Assembly (NCBI GenBank): GCA_012513235.1
Contig: JAAZCO010000109.1
Span: forward strand, 1 to 7,875
DNA length: 7,875 nt
Source of the DNA: Gammaproteobacteria bacterium
Lineage (GTDB): Bacteria; Pseudomonadota; Gammaproteobacteria; Pseudomonadales; Pseudomonadaceae
Reading direction: 5' to 3'
The notes below the pieces were generated by a model. It was not told the origin of the DNA and did not search any database. It saw only the letters and a list, made by a program, of their open reading frames with translations. Position numbers and translations under genes: made by a program. Position 1 is the stretch's first letter; every line of letters starts with the position of its first letter. This document shows positions 1 to 6,221 of this stretch, piece by piece.

Positions 1-1515
1 AACAACAACCGTTACGGTTTGATTGGTGCTAATGGCAGTGGTAAATCCACCTTTATGAAAATCCTTGGTGGCGATTTAGAGCCATCGGCCGGTCACGTGA
101 TGCTTGAGCCGAATGTGCGCTTGGGTAAGTTGCGTCAAGATCAGTTTGCTTACGAGCAATTCACTGTGATTGATACCGTCATCATGGGCCACGAAGAGCT
201 GTGGAAAGTTAAAGCTGAACGCGATCGTATTTATTCTTTGCCAGAAATGACCGAAGAAGACGGTATGGCAGTGGCTGAACTGGAAACTGAGTTCGCCGAA
301 ATGGATGGCTACACCGCTGAATCCCGTGCTGGTGAGCTCCTGCTTGGTTTAGGTATCGGTGTCGATGAGCACTTTGGCCCAATGAGCGAAGTGGCGCCAG
401 GTTGGAAGCTGCGCGTCTTGCTGGCGCAGGCCTTGTTCTCTGATCCTGAAGTGTTGCTGCTCGATGAGCCAACTAACCACTTGGATATCAATACCATTCG
501 CTGGTTGGAAGATATTCTTAGCAACCGTAACTGCACCATGATTATTATTTCCCACGACCGACACTTCCTCAACAGTGTGTGTACGCATATGGCTGACTTG
601 GATTACGGCGAGATACGTCTGTTTCCAGGTAACTATGACGAATATATGACCGCTGCCACTCAGGTACGTGAGCGTCTACTGGGTGATAACGCCAAGAAGA
701 AAGCACAGATTGCCGAGTTGCAAAGTTTTGTCAGCCGTTTCTCTGCTAACGCCTCAAAAGCCAAGCAGGCCACCAGCCGAGCGCGCTTGATAGATAAAAT
801 TCAACTGGATGAAGTGAAGCCTTCTACGCGTATCAGCCCATTTATTCGCTTTGATCAGGCGAAAAAACTGCACCGCCAAGCCGTGGTCTTGCATGAGTTG
901 AGCCAAGGTTTTGATGGTCAGGTGTTATTCGATAACCTTAATCTGCAAGTTGAAGCAGAAGAGCGTGTGGCGATTATTGGTCCAAACGGTATCGGTAAAA
1001 CCACCTTGCTGCGCACCTTGATGGGTGAGTTGGCACCGATGAGTGGTCATGTAAAGTGGACCGACAGCGCCGATATTGGCTATTACGCACAAGACCATGC
1101 CAGTGACTTTGCCGATGATATCAACTTGTTTGATTGGATGAGTCGCTGGACCCAAGACGGCGAGCAAATGGTGCGTGGCACTTTGGGCCGCATGCTGTTC
1201 TCGGGTGACGATATCGAGAAATCAGTCAAAGTGATTTCCGGTGGTGAGCAAGGTCGTATGCTGTTTGGCAAATTGATTTTGCAAAAGCCCAACGTGTTGC
1301 TGATGGATGAGCCGACCAACCACTTGGATATGGAATCCATTGAAGCCTTGAACTTAGCCCTAGAAAACTATCCTGGCACGCTGATTTTCGTCAGTCACGA
1401 CCGTGAGTTTGTCTCATCTTTGGCCACGCGCATTATTGAGCTGACTGAGCATGGCATCAATGATTTCCACGGTACTTATGACGACTACCTACGCAGCCAG
1501 GGTGTAGTGGTTTAA
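1..1515 (+). CDS. ybiT: ABC-F family ATPase, YbiT type (5' truncated by window)
   Basis: ABC-F proteins are soluble twin-ATPase proteins that act on the ribosome near the E site rather than in transport; YbiT is one of the four E. coli paralogues (EttA, Uup, YbiT, YheS). The frame is open from base 1, so the true start lies upstream. By comparison with remembered E. coli YbiT (about 530 aa) some 25 residues are missing, and the TTG at 19 is an internal Leu codon. In visible residues: Walker A GANGSGKST (9-17); degenerate first signature region SEVAPGWK; Walker B with DEPTNHLD (155-162); inter-domain linker, charged and helical, about 220-285; second Walker A GPNGIGKTT (327-335); signature ISGGEQGR (412-419); second DEPTNHLD (436-443). 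There are no membrane segments. Two tandem stops (TAA TAA) end the gene. It converges on ppiC with 19 bp between stop codons. The family call is near certain; YbiT rather than Uup or EttA rests on near-identity by recall in both ATPase domains. Confidence 0.95.
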   Translation, partial: NNNRYGLIGANGSGKSTFMKILGGDLEPSAGHVMLEPNVRLGKLRQDQFAYEQFTVIDTVIMGHEELWKVKAERDRIYSLPEMTEEDGMAVAELETEFAEMDGYTAESRAGELLLGLGIGVDEHFGPMSEVAPGWKLRVLLAQALFSDPEVLLLDEPTNHLDINTIRWLEDILSNRNCTMIIISHDRHFLNSVCTHMADLDYGEIRLFPGNYDEYMTAATQVRERLLGDNAKKKAQIAELQSFVSRFSANASKAKQATSRARLIDKIQLDEVKPSTRISPFIRFDQAKKLHRQAVVLHELSQGFDGQVLFDNLNLQVEAEERVAIIGPNGIGKTTLLRTLMGELAPMSGHVKWTDSADIGYYAQDHASDFADDINLFDWMSRWTQDGEQMVRGTLGRMLFSGDDIEKSVKVISGGEQGRMLFGKLILQKPNVLLMDEPTNHLDMESIEALNLALENYPGTLIFVSHDREFVSSLATRIIELTEHGINDFHGTYDDYLRSQGVVV

Positions 1516-1534
1516 TAACACACAGGTGCACCAC

Positions 1535-1813
1535 TTAGTCACGGAAGAACACGTGCACTAAGTGGTAACCAAATTGTGATTTAACCGGTCCATGAATCAT
1601 GCGTACCGGTTTTTTGAAAATCACATTATCAATCGACTTCACCAGTTGTCCTGGGCGCACCTCGCCTAAATCCCCACCTTTTTTGCCGGACGGGCAGGTT
1701 GAATACTTGCGCGCAAGCTTATCAAATGGATCGCCTTTCTCGAGGCGTGCTTTAATCGCTTCAGCTTCTTCTTTAGTGTTGACTAAAATATGTCGCGCCA
1801 TTGCTTTGGCCAT
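1535..1813 (-). CDS. ppiC: Peptidyl-prolyl cis-trans isomerase C (parvulin)
   Basis: This is a single-domain parvulin foldase that catalyses cis-trans isomerisation of Xaa-Pro bonds; the E. coli homologue is a cytoplasmic protein of about 93 aa. The product here is 92 aa with no signal peptide or membrane segment, matching the family length. Parvulin marks: His8 in the RHILV strand, Cys40 in the conserved TCPSG loop, GGDLG (46-50), and the C-terminal FGYH (81-84). His8, Cys40 and His84 correspond to the conserved active-site set. The start chosen is the last of three tandem ATG codons (1813), because it sits 6 nt after AGGTG and begins MAK as in E. coli. Starting at the GTG (1822) would only add Met residues. 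It is convergent with ybiT and divergent from the OsmC-family gene. The identification is very secure; the exact start is less so. Confidence 0.93.
   Translation of the reverse strand: MAKAMARHILVNTKEEAEAIKARLEKGDPFDKLARKYSTCPSGKKGGDLGEVRPGQLVKSIDNVIFKKPVRMIHGPVKSQFGYHLVHVFFRD
1583..1615 (+). terminator. Candidate intrinsic terminator of ybiT, antisense within ppiC
   Basis: AACCGGT (1583-1589) pairs with ACCGGTT (1605-1611). The enclosed segment can form a second short stem, CATG (1591-1594) with CATG (1598-1601). A run of six T follows at 1610-1615, overlapping the last stem base. On the + strand this is hairpin plus U-tract, about 70 nt after the ybiT stop, but it lies in the ppiC coding sequence, where the T run encodes Lys-Lys on the other strand. 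Function is inferred; the coding constraint could produce it by chance. Confidence 0.45.
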
Positions 1814-1824
1814 CATCATCACCT
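1811..1824 (-). promoter_or_regulatory. ppiC ribosome binding site running into tandem start codons
   Basis: Read on the minus strand, AGGTG (1824-1820) is followed directly by ATG ATG ATG. The Shine-Dalgarno motif itself contains a GTG in frame. Only the third ATG (1813-1811) has normal spacing (6 nt), which decides the start. Confidence 0.5.
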
Positions 1825-1849
1825 GTAATCTAAATAATAACGGCAGTTT

Positions 1850-1871
1850 AACTCATTTCCAGTGAGTTTTT
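1850..1871. repeat. Inverted repeat with T-tract in the ppiC/osmC divergent gap
   Basis: AACTCA (1850-1855) and TGAGTT (1863-1868) form a 6-bp dyad with a 7-nt centre, followed on the + strand by TTTTT (1867-1871). A terminator is unexpected between divergent genes, so an operator, or a stop for antisense transcription coming from ppiC, are alternatives. The stem is short and AT-rich; it could be chance. Confidence 0.25.
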
Positions 1872-1953
1872 ACCTGTGGGTTTGCGCTGGTGACAAGGTA
1901 TCTGCGACCATGCGTTGTTATTTTCTTAGATTAGACTCAGTAAGGAGTGATAT

Positions 1954-2394
1954 ATGGCGATTGAACAATTTAAAGCAACTGCACATTTAAAGCAGGGTAC
2001 TCAGGTTAAGGTGAGTTCGCGTGGCTTTGAGTTAACGCTCGATGAGCCAGTGGCAGAGGGTGGTACTGACTTAGGTATGAATCCAGTTGAGGCTTTACTC
2101 GGTGCTTTAGGTGCGTGCCAAGCGATTGTTGCGCGCGTCTATGCTAAGCGCTTTAAAGTGCAGTTGGATGATTTCTGGGTGGAGCTTGAAGGCGACTTAG
2201 ACTCCGATGGCTACATGGATAAGGCCGATGTGCGCTGTGGTTATTCAGCTATTCGCTACACCTATCACATTAAATCACCTTCAGCGCAGGCGGATATTGA
2301 TGCCTTTGTTGCCTTTATTGGCGGTAAATGTCCAGTGGGTGACAGCTTGGCGCAAGGAGTTGACTTGCAGTTGGTGGGTGTTGTGCAAGAGTAA
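1954..2394 (+). CDS. OsmC/Ohr-family protein
   Basis: The OsmC/Ohr superfamily consists of small cytoplasmic proteins, often thiol-dependent peroxidases that detoxify organic hydroperoxides using two cysteines; some subfamilies have other or unknown activity. This product has 146 aa, the usual family length. Visible marks: an N-terminal beta-rich segment, the NPVEALLGALGAC helix with Cys55 (the usual position of the peroxidatic Cys), and a second Cys126 in GKCPVGDSL near the C-terminus. An extra Cys95 lies in the middle. There is no signal peptide or membrane segment. AAGGAG (1942-1947), 6 nt before the ATG, fixes the start. It is transcribed away from ppiC; I saw no convincing sigma-70 promoter in the gap. 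The sequence reads closer to the general OsmC-like/YhfA group than to classic Ohr, so substrate and subfamily are left open. Confidence 0.88.
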   Translation: MAIEQFKATAHLKQGTQVKVSSRGFELTLDEPVAEGGTDLGMNPVEALLGALGACQAIVARVYAKRFKVQLDDFWVELEGDLDSDGYMDKADVRCGYSAIRYTYHIKSPSAQADIDAFVAFIGGKCPVGDSLAQGVDLQLVGVVQE

Positions 2395-2408
2395 TCATAG
2401 TTCAGTGT

Positions 2409-2440
2409 TGCTGTGTATTGTTATGTTTGAATACACAGCA
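2409..2440. repeat. Perfect 11-bp inverted repeat downstream of the OsmC-family gene
   Basis: TGCTGTGTATT (2409-2419) and AATACACAGCA (2430-2440) are exact reverse complements around a 10-nt loop, 14 nt after the osmC-like stop. No T-tract follows on either strand, so it is not a classical intrinsic terminator. It could protect the mRNA 3' end, attenuate read-through into the DUF2789 gene, or bind a protein. Confidence 0.6.
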
Positions 2441-2529
2441 TCGACCTAAAACAGGCTCAACAGTCATGTTAAATCCTCTGCTTTATGGTTATGCTGTAAG
2501 CGTCAATGATAAACATGGAGAGCAACCTT

Positions 2530-2766
2530 ATGACTGCAACAGCACGTATGACCAATTTGTTTTTGCAACTGGGCTTGGACGGCACGCCTGAAGGTGTGGC
2601 CAAGTTTATCAGCGAGCATCACTTGCCCGATGAAGTGAACGTGCTCGATGCTGAGTTCTGGAATGAAGGGCAGCGTCAGCTCTTAAAAGAGCTGCTGTGT
2701 TCTGACGGTGACTGGGCATTGGTGGTTGACCAGCTCAATGAAGCGTTGCGTACACCAGAGGTGTAA
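2530..2766 (+). CDS. DUF2789 family protein, function unknown
   Basis: This small soluble protein (78 aa) matches what I recall of DUF2789, a family common in Pseudomonas and relatives with no assigned activity. Seen in it: an N-terminal amphipathic helix (NLFLQLGLDG, 9-18), FISEHHLPDEV (27-36), the aromatic motif AEFWNEGQRQLLKE (41-54), and the C-terminal DWALVVDQLNEALR (61-74). There are no membrane segments, signal peptide or metal-binding cluster. GGAG (2517-2520), 9 nt before the ATG at 2530, supports this start. Upstream in-frame ATGs at 2506 and 2515 have no good ribosome site and would add non-conserved residues; an internal ATG (residue 7) is also possible. Neighbours give no functional clue: it is convergent with the LysR gene and only loosely linked to the OsmC-family gene. 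Confidence 0.82.
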   Translation: MTATARMTNLFLQLGLDGTPEGVAKFISEHHLPDEVNVLDAEFWNEGQRQLLKELLCSDGDWALVVDQLNEALRTPEV

Positions 2767-2782
2767 TGCTGTTTAATGCTTT

Positions 2783-2819
2783 AAAAGTTGCCTTGCTAGC
2801 TGCAGTAGAGCAAGGCAAC
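2783..2819 (-). terminator. Terminator of the LysR gene, possibly shared with the DUF2789 gene
   Basis: GTTGCCTTGCT (2787-2797) and AGCAAGGCAAC (2809-2819) form a perfect 11-bp stem with an 11-nt loop. On the minus strand the stem is followed by TTTT (2786-2783), 8 nt past the LysR stop codon. On the + strand no T-run follows, so any effect on DUF2789 transcription would be weaker. It is the most stable-looking hairpin in the window by eye. Confidence 0.75.
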
Positions 2820-2827
2820 GAGCCGTG

Positions 2828-3781
2828 TCACACAGTCGGCAGTAACTGTAACTCCCGACTGTTACCCATAAAAAGCTCTTGGTTGTGCTCAGCTGCAGCG
2901 CGAATATAATCCCAAATCACCCGAATGCGTTTCAGCTTGCGAAAGTCTTCGTGGCAAGAAATCCAAAAAGTATTGGTGACGCGCACTTCATCCGGCAATA
3001 CAGCCTGTAGGCGTGGGTCTTGATCAGCAATAAAACACGGTAAAATAGCTAAATGCTGGCCTTGCAAGCAGGCAAAGTATTGCGAGATAGCACCTGTAGT
3101 ACAGAAGGGTGTTTTGGCTTGGTGAATAAATTGATCCAAGTAATGCAGCCGACTACTAAAGGTTAAATCAGCTACATAATTAATAAACGAGTGCTTGGGT
3201 AGATCGTTAATACAGCGAATGGGCTCGTGTTGCGCTAAATACTCTGCTGTGGCGTACAGCTGTAAACGATAATCGCATAGCTTTGTACTGACAAAAGGGC
3301 CGCGGGTAGGGCGCTCAAGGGTGATACCTATATCGGCCTCGCGATTGGTTAAGTTCACAAAGTGCGGTACCGGCAGTAGATCAATCGAGATCTTCGGGTA
3401 CTGCTTTTGAAAATGCGTTAACTGCGGTGCTAAAAACAACCCACCAAAACCTTCGGTACAGCCAATGCGCACCTTGCCTGAGAGTGCGATATCGGTTCCG
3501 GTAATTTCCTCGCAGGCATTTTGCATCATGGCTTCAATGGCCTGAATGCTCTCGCGCAGCGCTAAGCCTTCACTGGTTAACTTAAACCCAGTATTGCGCG
3601 ATTTCTCAAACAGCAATGTTCCTAATGTACCTTCAAGGCTGGCAATGCGCCGCGACACAGTGGTGTAGTCAACGCCTAGGCGCTTTGCTGCGCTGGTAAC
3701 GCGGCCGCAACGGGCTACTTCCAGAAAAAACTTTAAGTCATTCCAATTTAACGTGCGCAACAGGTTGATGTATTTTTGCAT
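2828..3781 (-). CDS. LysR-type transcriptional regulator
   Basis: LysR-family regulators have an N-terminal winged helix-turn-helix and a C-terminal two-lobed effector-binding domain, usually act as tetramers, and often control a divergent operon. From the chosen start the product is 317 aa, a normal family length. The DNA-binding domain spans about 13-72: NWNDLKFFLEVARCGRV, then SAAKRLGVDYTTVSRRIASLE (30-50, helix-turn-helix) and LFEKSRNTGFKLTSEG (57-72, wing). The effector domain starts near GKVRIGCTEGFGG. The start is placed at the ATG at 3781 (MQKYINLL...) because residues encoded upstream of it look unlike the family; no good Shine-Dalgarno motif is visible there, so this is the weak point. 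It is divergent from yjcH-actP, which makes that operon a candidate target, although the family resembles pseudomonad LysR proteins found in other contexts. The effector is unknown. Confidence 0.9.
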   Translation of the reverse strand: MQKYINLLRTLNWNDLKFFLEVARCGRVTSAAKRLGVDYTTVSRRIASLEGTLGTLLFEKSRNTGFKLTSEGLALRESIQAIEAMMQNACEEITGTDIALSGKVRIGCTEGFGGLFLAPQLTHFQKQYPKISIDLLPVPHFVNLTNREADIGITLERPTRGPFVSTKLCDYRLQLYATAEYLAQHEPIRCINDLPKHSFINYVADLTFSSRLHYLDQFIHQAKTPFCTTGAISQYFACLQGQHLAILPCFIADQDPRLQAVLPDEVRVTNTFWISCHEDFRKLKRIRVIWDYIRAAAEHNQELFMGNSRELQLLPTV

Positions 3782-3824
3782 ATCGAATCTGCTTTTTTGT
3801 GTGTGTTTATCGTAAGGCAAGCTA

Positions 3825-3853
3825 CATATACTCGAGTTGAATGAAAAACCCAA
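3825..3853 (-). promoter_or_regulatory. Candidate sigma-70 promoter of the LysR gene
   Basis: On the minus strand TTGGGT (3853-3848) and TATATG (3830-3825) are 17 nt apart, placing transcription start near 3817 and leaving a leader of about 36 nt. The -35 match is only partial. The spacer contains the palindrome ACTCGAGT (3830-3837, overlapping the -10 by one base). Confidence 0.35.
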
Positions 3854-3865
3854 GCAGTGTGCGCG

Positions 3866-3878
3866 TGCTTTTTAAGCA
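3866..3878. promoter_or_regulatory. Candidate LysR-type operator (T-N11-A perfect dyad)
   Basis: TGCTTTTTAAGCA has perfect 5-bp arms (TGCTT/AAGCA) and fits the LysR-family consensus T-N11-A with dyad symmetry. It lies 12 bp upstream of the candidate LysR-gene -35 and about 112 bp before the yjcH start, a usual place for autoregulation or divergent control. A further AAGCA at 3852-3856 makes a second half-site. Binding is inferred. Confidence 0.4.
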
Positions 3879-3990
3879 GCAGCATTGAGAGCAAGGACTG
3901 AAATAGCAGGGCTTGTGGAGTTTTTTAGTAAGTAAAAACGCCTTGTACACAACAATAAAAAATACGTGGTTCACACGTTAAGGGTAGGTT

Positions 3991-4314
3991 ATGGCTAAAG
4001 ATATTTATGCGCATATTCGCAATAATCCCAAGTTCGATGAGCTGGTATCTAAGCGCAGACGTTTTGCGACGATACTTAGCATCATCGTTTTAGTGCTCTT
4101 CTACGGCTTTATTATGCAGGTGGCATTTTTCCCTGAGGTGATTGGCAGGCAGATTGGCAGTGGCAAGCTGACATATGGCGTAATAGCTGGATTTTTCCAG
4201 TTCAGCTTTTTCTTATTGCTGACGTGGCTCTATGTGCGCCGTGCCAATACTGAATTTGATCGAATTAACGAAGAGTTGATTGATGAAGCCATTGCGGCAG
4301 GGGATAAGCTATGA
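3991..4314 (+). CDS. yjcH: DUF485 inner-membrane protein YjcH
   Basis: YjcH is a small inner-membrane protein regularly encoded just before the acetate symporter gene (acs-yjcH-actP in E. coli); its molecular role is unproven, and a helper role for ActP is the usual guess. The product is 107 aa (E. coli about 104). The conserved N-terminal block is FDELVSKRRRFATILSIIV (15-33). There are two hydrophobic segments, about 25-46 and 61-82, then the conserved RANTEFDRINEE (84-95) and an acidic tail. Both termini are predicted on the cytoplasmic side by the positive charges flanking the helices. The start is supported by AAGGG (3980-3984), 6 nt before ATG. The stop overlaps the actP start in ATGA, implying translational coupling. 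No acs gene is present here. The upstream gap contains AT-rich runs (TTTTTA/TAAAAA at 3922-3938) but no promoter I would trust. Confidence 0.93.
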   Translation: MAKDIYAHIRNNPKFDELVSKRRRFATILSIIVLVLFYGFIMQVAFFPEVIGRQIGSGKLTYGVIAGFFQFSFFLLLTWLYVRRANTEFDRINEELIDEAIAAGDKL

Positions 4315-5975
4315 CGACTAAAAACTGCATCACCACGCCGGTTAAATCATTACTGGGCGTGTCGCTATTGGCATTGAGTCCTTTGGCATTGGCTGCGGAT
4401 AAACCACTGAACGTTCCGGCGATCAGTATGTTCTTTATCTTTGTGGTGATGACGCTGCTGATTACCGTCTGGGCTGCGCGTCGTACCAAATCAACCTCGG
4501 ACTTCTATACGGCAGGCGGCGGTATTACTGGTTTTCAAAACGGTTTAGCCATTGCCGGCGACTATATGTCAGCGGCAACCTTGCTGGGTTTTACCGCCAT
4601 GATTTATATGTCGGGTGTGGATGCGTACATCTATATGGTGGCGTTCTTTGCAGGCTGGCCGATTATTCTATTCTTAATGGCAGAGCGCCTACGCAATCTA
4701 GGTAAGTTCACCTTTGTTGATATCACCTCTTATCGTTTAAATCAGCGCAAAATTCGTACCATGGCTGCCATCAGTTCATTGATTGTGGTGTGCTTCTACT
4801 TGGTTGCACAGATGGTTGGGGCAGGGCAGTTGATTCGCTTACTCTTCGGGTTAGAGTATACGCTGGCGCTGTTTATCGTCGGTGGTTTGATGATTGTCTA
4901 TGTCACCTTTGGTGGCATGGTCGCGACCACTTGGGTGCAGATTATTAAGGCGTGCTTACTGCTGTTTGGTGGTACCTGCGTCATGCTGCTGGCGTTTTCA
5001 CAGTTTGATTTTAGCTATGACAAGCTGATCACTGAAGCCAGTGCTGTGCACAGTTTAGGTGATAATTTAGTGCAGCCAGGCAGCTTGTTGTCTGACCCAA
5101 TTACTGCGATTTCGATGGGCTTAGGCTTAATGTTTGGTACTGCAGGTCTGCCACATATCCTTATGCGTTTCTTTACGGTGTCCAATGCCAAAGAAGCACG
5201 TAAGTCAGTGTTGTATGCTTCAGTGTTTATTGCTTACTTCTTTAACGTGATTGCGATTATGGGTGTGGCTGCCATTGTGATTGTGGGCCAGAACACCAGC
5301 TTCTTTGAAGGTGGTGAGTTGGGCGCTGCACTGCTGGGCGGTAGTAATATGGTGGCCATGCACTTAGCGCAAGCGGTGGGCGGTAATATGCTGCTGGGCT
5401 TCCTCTCTGCGGTGGCTTTTGCAACGATTTTGGCAGTGGTTGCAGGTTTAGCTTTGGCCGGTGCCACAGCTATTGCTCATGACTTGTACGCCGAAGTGTA
5501 TAAGCGCGGCAAGGTGACAGAAAAACAAGAGTTACGTGTGACGAAAATTGCGACCGTATGTTTGGGGGTGGTGGCGATTCTGTTGGGGATGGCCTTTGAG
5601 CAGATGAACGTAGCCTTTATGGCGGCGTTAGCCTTTGGTGTAGCTGCTTCAGCTAACTTCCCAGTGCTGATTCTCTCCATGTACTGGCGCAACCTGACCA
5701 CGCGTGGTGCATTGGCCGGTGGTTACGGTGGTTTGGCCAGCTCAGTCACCTTTGTTGTCTTATCTAAATCTGTGTGGGTGGATGTGTTTGGTTTTGCTCA
5801 AGCGGTTTTCCCGTACACGCAGCCAGCGTTATTCTCCATGCCGATTGCCTTTGCTTTGGCTTACTTTGTGTCCATGAAGGATCAAAGTGTCGCTGCGGCA
5901 GCTGAGCGTGAAGCTTTTGCCGATCAGTATGTGCGAGGCCAGACGGGGTATGGTGTTTCCGCTGCGGTTAAATAA
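4311..5975 (+). CDS. actP: Cation/acetate symporter
   Basis: ActP belongs to the sodium:solute symporter (SSS) family and imports acetate and similar short monocarboxylates across the inner membrane with a cation. Length is 554 aa (E. coli ActP 549). It starts with a cleavable signal peptide (hydrophobic 14-27, cleavage likely after ALA at 26-28), a known peculiarity of ActP. Then come about 13 hydrophobic helices. Strongly conserved blocks: TAGGGITGFQNGLAIAGDYM (67-86), AERLRNLG (124-131), LVAQMVGAGQLI (164-175), FGGMVATTWVQIIKA (200-214), GTAGLPHILMRFFTV (276-290) and SAVAFATILAVVAGL in the second half. The start has AGGGG (4299-4303) with 7-nt spacing and overlaps yjcH by 4 nt. A strong terminator follows, so yjcH-actP is a closed two-gene unit. 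The C-terminal tail, after the last helix, is hydrophilic. Acetate is the expected main substrate; the exact range cannot be read from sequence. Confidence 0.95.
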   Translation: MTTKNCITTPVKSLLGVSLLALSPLALAADKPLNVPAISMFFIFVVMTLLITVWAARRTKSTSDFYTAGGGITGFQNGLAIAGDYMSAATLLGFTAMIYMSGVDAYIYMVAFFAGWPIILFLMAERLRNLGKFTFVDITSYRLNQRKIRTMAAISSLIVVCFYLVAQMVGAGQLIRLLFGLEYTLALFIVGGLMIVYVTFGGMVATTWVQIIKACLLLFGGTCVMLLAFSQFDFSYDKLITEASAVHSLGDNLVQPGSLLSDPITAISMGLGLMFGTAGLPHILMRFFTVSNAKEARKSVLYASVFIAYFFNVIAIMGVAAIVIVGQNTSFFEGGELGAALLGGSNMVAMHLAQAVGGNMLLGFLSAVAFATILAVVAGLALAGATAIAHDLYAEVYKRGKVTEKQELRVTKIATVCLGVVAILLGMAFEQMNVAFMAALAFGVAASANFPVLILSMYWRNLTTRGALAGGYGGLASSVTFVVLSKSVWVDVFGFAQAVFPYTQPALFSMPIAFALAYFVSMKDQSVAAAAEREAFADQYVRGQTGYGVSAAVK

Positions 5976-5997
5976 TTAAATAAAGAGTGGCAATCGA

Positions 5998-6027
5998 GGG
6001 TGGATGCGTAAGTGTCCACCCTTTTTT
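5998..6027 (+). terminator. Intrinsic terminator of yjcH-actP
   Basis: GGGTGGA (5998-6004) pairs exactly with TCCACCC (6015-6021) around a 10-nt loop, followed by six T (6022-6027), 22 nt after the actP stop. Textbook form. Confidence 0.88.
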
Positions 6028-6069
6028 ATTGGGTCAAGGCCAAGCATCATGCTGTCGTGGGCGGGTACT

Positions 6070-6097
6070 TTGCTCGGTGTGAGGAGCGCGGTATATT
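6070..6097 (+). promoter_or_regulatory. Candidate sigma-70 promoter for the lipoprotein-rhombosortase operon
   Basis: TTGCTC (6070-6075), a 16-nt spacer and TATATT (6092-6097, five of six matches to the -10 consensus). Transcription would start near 6104, giving a leader of about 118 nt. Between this and the coding start I see only weak, short dyads. It is the best match in the 5976-6221 gap, still only tentative. Confidence 0.35.
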
Positions 6098-6221
6098 ATG
6101 CGGCGGTCGCCATCGGCATTTAGGCTTATGTGTGGACTGATATATGTACGTGACGCAGGTGTAGCACTCAATCAACTGCGTCTGTTGTGCACTGTGTGAA
6201 TACCCATATTAAGGACAATAT

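Noticed and set aside
1599..1865. Open frame of 88 codons on the + strand opposite ppiC
   Set aside because: It is the shadow of a well-conserved parvulin gene, has no ribosome site and its product resembles nothing.
2466..2593. Short + strand frame (about 42 codons) starting at ATG 2466 and overlapping the DUF2789 gene
   Set aside because: No ribosome site, no recognisable product, and it runs out of frame through a conserved gene.
3782..3853. 24-residue N-terminal extension of the LysR protein
   Set aside because: The residues are unlike LysR N-termini, and the candidate promoter (3825-3853) would lie inside the extension.
3852..3873. AAGCA/TGCTT hairpin followed by five T, as a terminator on the + strand
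   Set aside because: Only a 5-bp stem in a divergent intergenic gap with no gene upstream to end; the T-N11-A operator reading explains TGCTT better.
5234..5701. Two minus-strand open frames within actP
   Set aside because: Ala/Lys/Thr-rich low-complexity products typical of the antisense of membrane-protein codons; shadows of actP.
6076..6089. GG-N10-GC spacing upstream of the lipoprotein gene, as for sigma-54
   Set aside because: Neither TGGCAC nor TTGC context is present; the sigma-70-like elements at the same place fit better.
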